In this document: piece by piece, positions 61,219 to 64,000 of the stretch
Numbering within the stretch: position 1 is the first letter of the stretch
Layout: each line of letters opens with the position of its first letter
NCBI RefSeq assembly: GCF_044759095.2
Contig: NZ_JBIYSM020000020.1
Coordinates: forward strand, 10,384 to 74,383
Origin: JBIYSM02 sp044759095
GTDB lineage: Bacteria; Bacillota; Bacilli; Brevibacillales; Brevibacillaceae
DNA: 64,000 bases
Direction of reading: 5' to 3'
Translations under genes and position numbers: made by a program
Notes under the pieces: generated by a model
Database searches by the model: none
What the model saw: only the letters and a program-made list of their open reading frames with translations
What the model was told of the DNA's origin: nothing

Positions 61219-61437
61219 ATGCAGCCGTTAACAACCAAAGAACTGGAATACATTGCGGACTCCTTGTCCAACGAAGACCTGTTGTCAAAACAGTGTCTGG
61301 CGGCAGCCGCCCAAACACAAAACCAGGCAGTACATCAGTATTTCACACAAGCGATGCAGCGTCACCAAAAGCATTACCAGCAATTGCTGCACACCCTTCA
61401 GCAGCACGTTCAGATGGCGCCGACACAACCGCAGTAA
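61219..61437 (+). CDS. Small spore-coat-like protein (CotF-related)
   Basis: ATG 61219 follows AAAGGAGG and gives 72 residues, almost all helical: LTTKELEYIADSLSNEDLL, then AAAAQTQNQAVHQYFTQAM and a His/Gln-rich tail. This half-length pattern resembles the four-helix CotF family and is encoded next to a full CotF-type protein. Probable coat protein; assignment rests on similarity in pattern and on context. Confidence 0.8.
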   Translation: MQPLTTKELEYIADSLSNEDLLSKQCLAAAAQTQNQAVHQYFTQAMQRHQKHYQQLLHTLQQHVQMAPTQPQ

Positions 61438-61455
61438 AGGCAAAGGAGGAGTATC

Positions 61456-61836
61456 ATGTATCCACAACCACACACGCCGATCATGCCGGAAAAGGATTTG
61501 GTTTTCGCTGTTTTGGCCGATCAAAAAAGGGTCGCCAAGGAATACGCCACTGCCGTAACGGAGTCCAATTGCGAGATGGTTCGGCAGACGTTTGCCACGC
61601 TGCTGCAAGATACGCTCCAGCTGCAGGAGCAAACCTACAATCTGATGAAGCAGCAGGGCTGGTACAACATCCCCAGCAAAGCGCTGCGCCAGGATATTGA
61701 CAAGCGGCTGCAAAACTACGCGCAAACCCAACAACAGACACAGCAGCTTCTGCAGCAGCAGGGAGGAACACTGCCAGTCTACCAACCGATGATGGGACAG
61801 ATGTACCAGCCTTCCATACACCAGCCCTTGGCCTAA
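61456..61836 (+). CDS. CotF-family spore coat protein
   Basis: A 126-residue protein with the coat F helix-loop-helix: DLVFAVLADQKRVAKEYATA, ESNCEMVRQTFATLLQD and YNLMKQQGWYN. A Gln-rich tail (residues 85-110) follows. AAAGGAGG precedes the ATG. The gap to the preceding coat-like gene is 18 bp, so the two form an operon, presumably expressed in the mother cell. Confidence 0.9.
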   Translation: MYPQPHTPIMPEKDLVFAVLADQKRVAKEYATAVTESNCEMVRQTFATLLQDTLQLQEQTYNLMKQQGWYNIPSKALRQDIDKRLQNYAQTQQQTQQLLQQQGGTLPVYQPMMGQMYQPSIHQPLA

Positions 61837-61932
61837 GTCATCAACAGGGTACAGTGTGAAGCGCGAGTTTTTTTGGCTGAAAATAGAGGAGCGGGTAAAA
61901 ACTATCAGCGAAGATCGAGGAGGGAGGAAAAA

Positions 61933-62127
61933 ATGTTGGCCGAACAACAAGATCAATCGAAGCCGCGATTTCAGTCGGAGGTGGCAACCAAGAACTACGA
62001 TTCTTCCGATTATGAAGCGAATTCGGAGCTGTCACAGGGGCTGGCAGATACACACGAACAGGTAAGCGACATGTACAAAGTCGGAACCATTGATGACCGC
62101 TTTCCAAATAATCAGGAGTCTGAATGA
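61933..62127 (+). CDS. DUF4025 (YozQ-like) protein
   Basis: ATG 61933 after AGGGAGG gives 64 residues. The segment YDSSDYEANSELSQGLADTH followed by EQVSDMYKVGTID is the DUF4025 core seen in B. subtilis YozQ. Hydrophilic, no membrane segment; function unknown, mostly restricted to spore formers. Probably co-transcribed with the coat genes upstream. A terminator follows. Confidence 0.85.
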   Translation: MLAEQQDQSKPRFQSEVATKNYDSSDYEANSELSQGLADTHEQVSDMYKVGTIDDRFPNNQESE

Positions 62128-62130
62128 AAC

Positions 62131-62165
62131 AAGGAAAGGCCGACCTATTCAGCAGGGTCGGCCAT
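62131..62165 (+). terminator. Terminator
   Basis: GGCCGACC-TATTCAGCAG-GGTCGGCC followed by ATTTT. Confidence 0.8.
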
Positions 62166-62284
62166 TTTGGGCACAAATAATAAAAATATTTTTATTGACG
62201 AAAATGCTTTTGTCGTAGAAAATGCAGAGTAGGATCAGTCGGAATATTTCATAAGTTTTATAAAAGAAGGGATGTTGATTTGCA

Positions 62285-63397
62285 ATGAAAGACCCTCGGT
62301 TGGAACAGCTTGCCCACAACCTGGTTACGTATTCCACTCGTGTGCAGCCGGGAGAAAACGTACTCATCCATGCAGTCGGCGAAGTGCAGGAACTGGTTGC
62401 CGCGATCGTCCGCAAGGTGTATGAAGCCGGCGGCAAGCCGTATGTGCAGATGGTTGACCAGGTAATCTTGCGGGAAATCCTGAAAGGAGCCTCAGAGGAT
62501 CAACTCAACCTGATGTGTGCCTCCGACACGGCCTTCATGAAACAGATGGACTGCTACATTGGGATTCGCGCCGGAAACAACATCAGCGAGCTGGCTGACG
62601 TGCCAGCGGACAAAATGAACCTGTACGCCCGCTTGCTGCAACAGCCGGTGATGGATATCCGCGTTCCGGAGACGAAGTGGGTCATCCTTCGCTATCCGAA
62701 CGCTTCCATGGCCCAACTGGCCAACATGAGCACAGACGCTTTCGAAGATTTCTACTTCCAGGTCTGCAATCTGGATTACAGCAAGATGGATGCTGCCATG
62801 GACAGTCTCGTTGCGCTGATGAACCGCACGGACAAGGTGCGCATCACCGGACCGGAAACGGATTTGACTTTTTCCATTAAAGACATTCCTGCTGTCAAAT
62901 GCGCAGGCCTTCTAAACATCCCGGACGGGGAAGTGTTCACCGCGCCGGTGAAGAATTCCGTCAACGGAACCATTTTGTTCAATGCGCCTACTCCTTACCT
63001 CGGATTTACCTATGACCATGTCCGCCTCACTTTCCGCGACGGAAAAATTGTGGAAGCTACGGCCAACGATACGGCGCGGATCAACCACGTGCTGGATACG
63101 GATGAGGGGGCGCGTTATATCGGTGAATTCGCGATTGGCGTCAATCCCTATATTCAAAATCCGATGAAAGACATCCTGTTTGACGAGAAAATTGACGGAA
63201 GCTTTCATTTCACTCCGGGTCAATGCTATGACGAGGCCTCCAACGGGAACAAATCCTCGGTTCACTGGGACATGGTGTGCATTCAACGCCCGGAGTGGGG
63301 CGGCGGTGAAATCTACTTCGACGATGTGCTGATCCGCAAAGACGGCCGCTTCGTCATCCCGGAACTGGAGTGTCTCAATCCAGAATTTCTGAAATAA
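62285..63397 (+). CDS. M29 family aminopeptidase
   Basis: A 370-residue thermophilic-type (AmpS/PepS) metallo-aminopeptidase. DPRLEQLAHNLVTYSTRVQPG starts the family's N-terminal domain; metal-site segments include the second-domain FNAPTPYLGF, DEGARYIGEFAIGVNP and SSVHWDMV. AGAAGGGATG lies upstream of ATG 62285. The 157 bp before it are AT-rich and include TTGACG at 62195. It releases N-terminal amino acids from peptides in the cytoplasm. Confidence 0.93.
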   Translation: MKDPRLEQLAHNLVTYSTRVQPGENVLIHAVGEVQELVAAIVRKVYEAGGKPYVQMVDQVILREILKGASEDQLNLMCASDTAFMKQMDCYIGIRAGNNISELADVPADKMNLYARLLQQPVMDIRVPETKWVILRYPNASMAQLANMSTDAFEDFYFQVCNLDYSKMDAAMDSLVALMNRTDKVRITGPETDLTFSIKDIPAVKCAGLLNIPDGEVFTAPVKNSVNGTILFNAPTPYLGFTYDHVRLTFRDGKIVEATANDTARINHVLDTDEGARYIGEFAIGVNPYIQNPMKDILFDEKIDGSFHFTPGQCYDEASNGNKSSVHWDMVCIQRPEWGGGEIYFDDVLIRKDGRFVIPELECLNPEFLK

Positions 63398-63412
63398 TTC
63401 AGTTTGCCAGCC

Positions 63413-63736
63413 CTAGCTGTTGACGTATTCCTCCAAGCGCTGGGAGGCAAGTTGAGGGTCCATTTCCACCTGGAACAGCATGTGCAGATTACTTGACTGC
63501 AAAACGTTGCGCCGGGTACCGTGGTAGAGGGCGGGTTTTCGTTCCTTGATCAGCGTCATGATTTCCACCATGGGGGGGACGACCTGTTTGATCCGCAGGA
63601 GTGCTTGCAAATACCTGATCAACTTCTGTACCGAAGCGGGTTCGTCGTTATCCGGTATCGTTTCGAGCAACTGGCGCAGATCACGTAAGATAGTTTGTTT
63701 CCACTCGCGTTGTGTTTCGATTTTGTAGGAGCTCAC
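63413..63736 (-). CDS. Hypothetical helical protein
   Basis: GTG 63736 lies five bases after GAGGTGA and opens a 107-residue all-helical protein (SSYKIETQREWKQTILRDL; then LRQLLETIPDNDEPASVQKL and LLRIKQVVPPMVEIMTLI). The frame extends 28 codons upstream without a site. No signal peptide and no known motif. It is convergent with the aminopeptidase gene. Confidence 0.7.
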   Translation of the reverse strand: MSSYKIETQREWKQTILRDLRQLLETIPDNDEPASVQKLIRYLQALLRIKQVVPPMVEIMTLIKERKPALYHGTRRNVLQSSNLHMLFQVEMDPQLASQRLEEYVNS

Positions 63737-63807
63737 AGTAATCACCTCATTCCTTCCTTTCCTATATTCCTCGTAATGATCGGATTGAAACATCTTTTCC
63801 TGCAAAA

Positions 63808-63858
63808 TAAGAAAACCCACCCGGCATTAGCTATCCTCAACCCACCCGGCATTAGCTA
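63808..63858 (-). repeat. Two partial copies of the dispersed hairpin repeat
   Basis: On the minus strand AGCTAATGCCGGGTGGGTTT with a following TCTTA (63834-63808) matches the 3' half of copy B exactly; AGCTAATGCCGGGTGGGTT occurs again at 63857-63839. Only the right arms are present, 24-31 bp apart. Confidence 0.85.
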
Positions 63859-63949
63859 GTTACTCCTGAAAAAATCGTTTTTTGGCAGAAGCATCTCATT
63901 GTGGTGAATCTCAGGGGGCTACTGTGTAACTGTATCCGTTAATCGTTGC

Positions 63950-64000
63950 TTATTTGGCCATTTGGGCTGCTCTTCTGAGGTTATGAGCCCAGATTCCGAA
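63950..64000 (-). CDS. C-terminal end of a probable transposase (cut by window edge)
   Basis: The minus-strand frame entering at 64000 reads FGIWAHNLRRAAQMAK and stops at 63952-63950. AHNLRR-type endings are typical of DDE transposases of the IS1182/IS4-like groups. Only 16 residues are visible, so the family is tentative. GGGGGCTACTGTGTAACT at about 63914 could be the terminal inverted repeat of the element. Confidence 0.45.
   Translation of the reverse strand, partial: FGIWAHNLRRAAQMAK

Noticed and set aside
1..64000. CRISPR array, prophage or secondary-metabolite cluster
   Set aside because: No regularly spaced repeats, phage structural genes or NRPS/PKS modules were seen. The repeats found are hairpin elements or paired direct repeats.

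Overview
The window reads as the chromosome of a spore-forming Bacillales bacterium, most like Brevibacillus or another Paenibacillaceae member; the genus is an inference. The evidence is the B. subtilis-like gene order from yloC to recG, sporulation genes (spoVM, cotJ, CotF-type coat proteins, a YozQ-like protein), an S-layer-homology protein, CtsR- and LexA-type operators, Gram-positive ribosome binding sites and frequent GTG/TTG starts. Most of the window is fairly GC-rich; one block from about 48.7 to 58.8 kb is clearly AT-richer.

Layout. 1-7.6 kb: the end of an unidentified gene, a DMT permease, a small Cys/Lys/Tyr-rich protein, a DUF4870 membrane protein, an acyl-CoA cluster (CaiB/BaiF CoA-transferase, enoyl-CoA hydratase, acyl-CoA ligase), a Gmad2-like secreted protein, a candidate structured RNA, a Q/N-rich protein and a DUF2512 membrane protein. 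7.6-23.7 kb: rqcH facing away from the housekeeping run yloC-remA-gmk-rpoZ-coaBC-priA-def-fmt-rsmB-rlmN-prpC-prkC-rsgA-rpe (RNA and nucleotide metabolism, replication restart, formyl-Met handling, rRNA modification, Ser/Thr signalling, ribosome assembly). 23.7-28.8 kb: genes placed between rpe and spoVM, namely an FMN reductase, an M20 peptidase, a polar amino acid ABC importer and the thiamine transporter thiT. 28.9-37.0 kb: spoVM, rpmB, an Asp23-family protein, the fatty acid kinase pair fakA/degV, a decayed TnpB gene, sdaAB-sdaAA and recG.

37-48.7 kb: an inverted-repeat element, a lipoprotein, an SOS cassette (Y-family polymerase, unknown gene, YolD-like protein) behind two LexA boxes, a C39-like lipoprotein, the cotJ spore-coat operon, an SLH protein and a gamma-glutamyltransferase fused to a stalk domain. 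48.7-58.8 kb (AT-rich block): clpE under two CtsR boxes, a PaiB-like protein, a two-component system followed by a membrane-anchored DJ-1/PfpI protein, a stalk-domain protein, a frameshifted small gene and an oligopeptide-binding lipoprotein. 58.8-64 kb: a VanY-type carboxypeptidase, signal peptidase I, a ComFB-like protein, CotF-type coat proteins, a YozQ-like protein, an M29 aminopeptidase and, at the edge, what looks like the end of a transposase gene.

The most notable non-coding signals are a dispersed hairpin repeat with compensatory base changes (18.2, 28.1 and 60.0 kb, partial copies at 63.8 kb), a 35-bp direct repeat before the acyl-CoA ligase, the inverted-repeat element after recG and the candidate RNA at 6.6 kb. 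Two genes appear to use rare start codons (ATT at 52415, ATA at 6412). No CRISPR array, rRNA or tRNA was seen.
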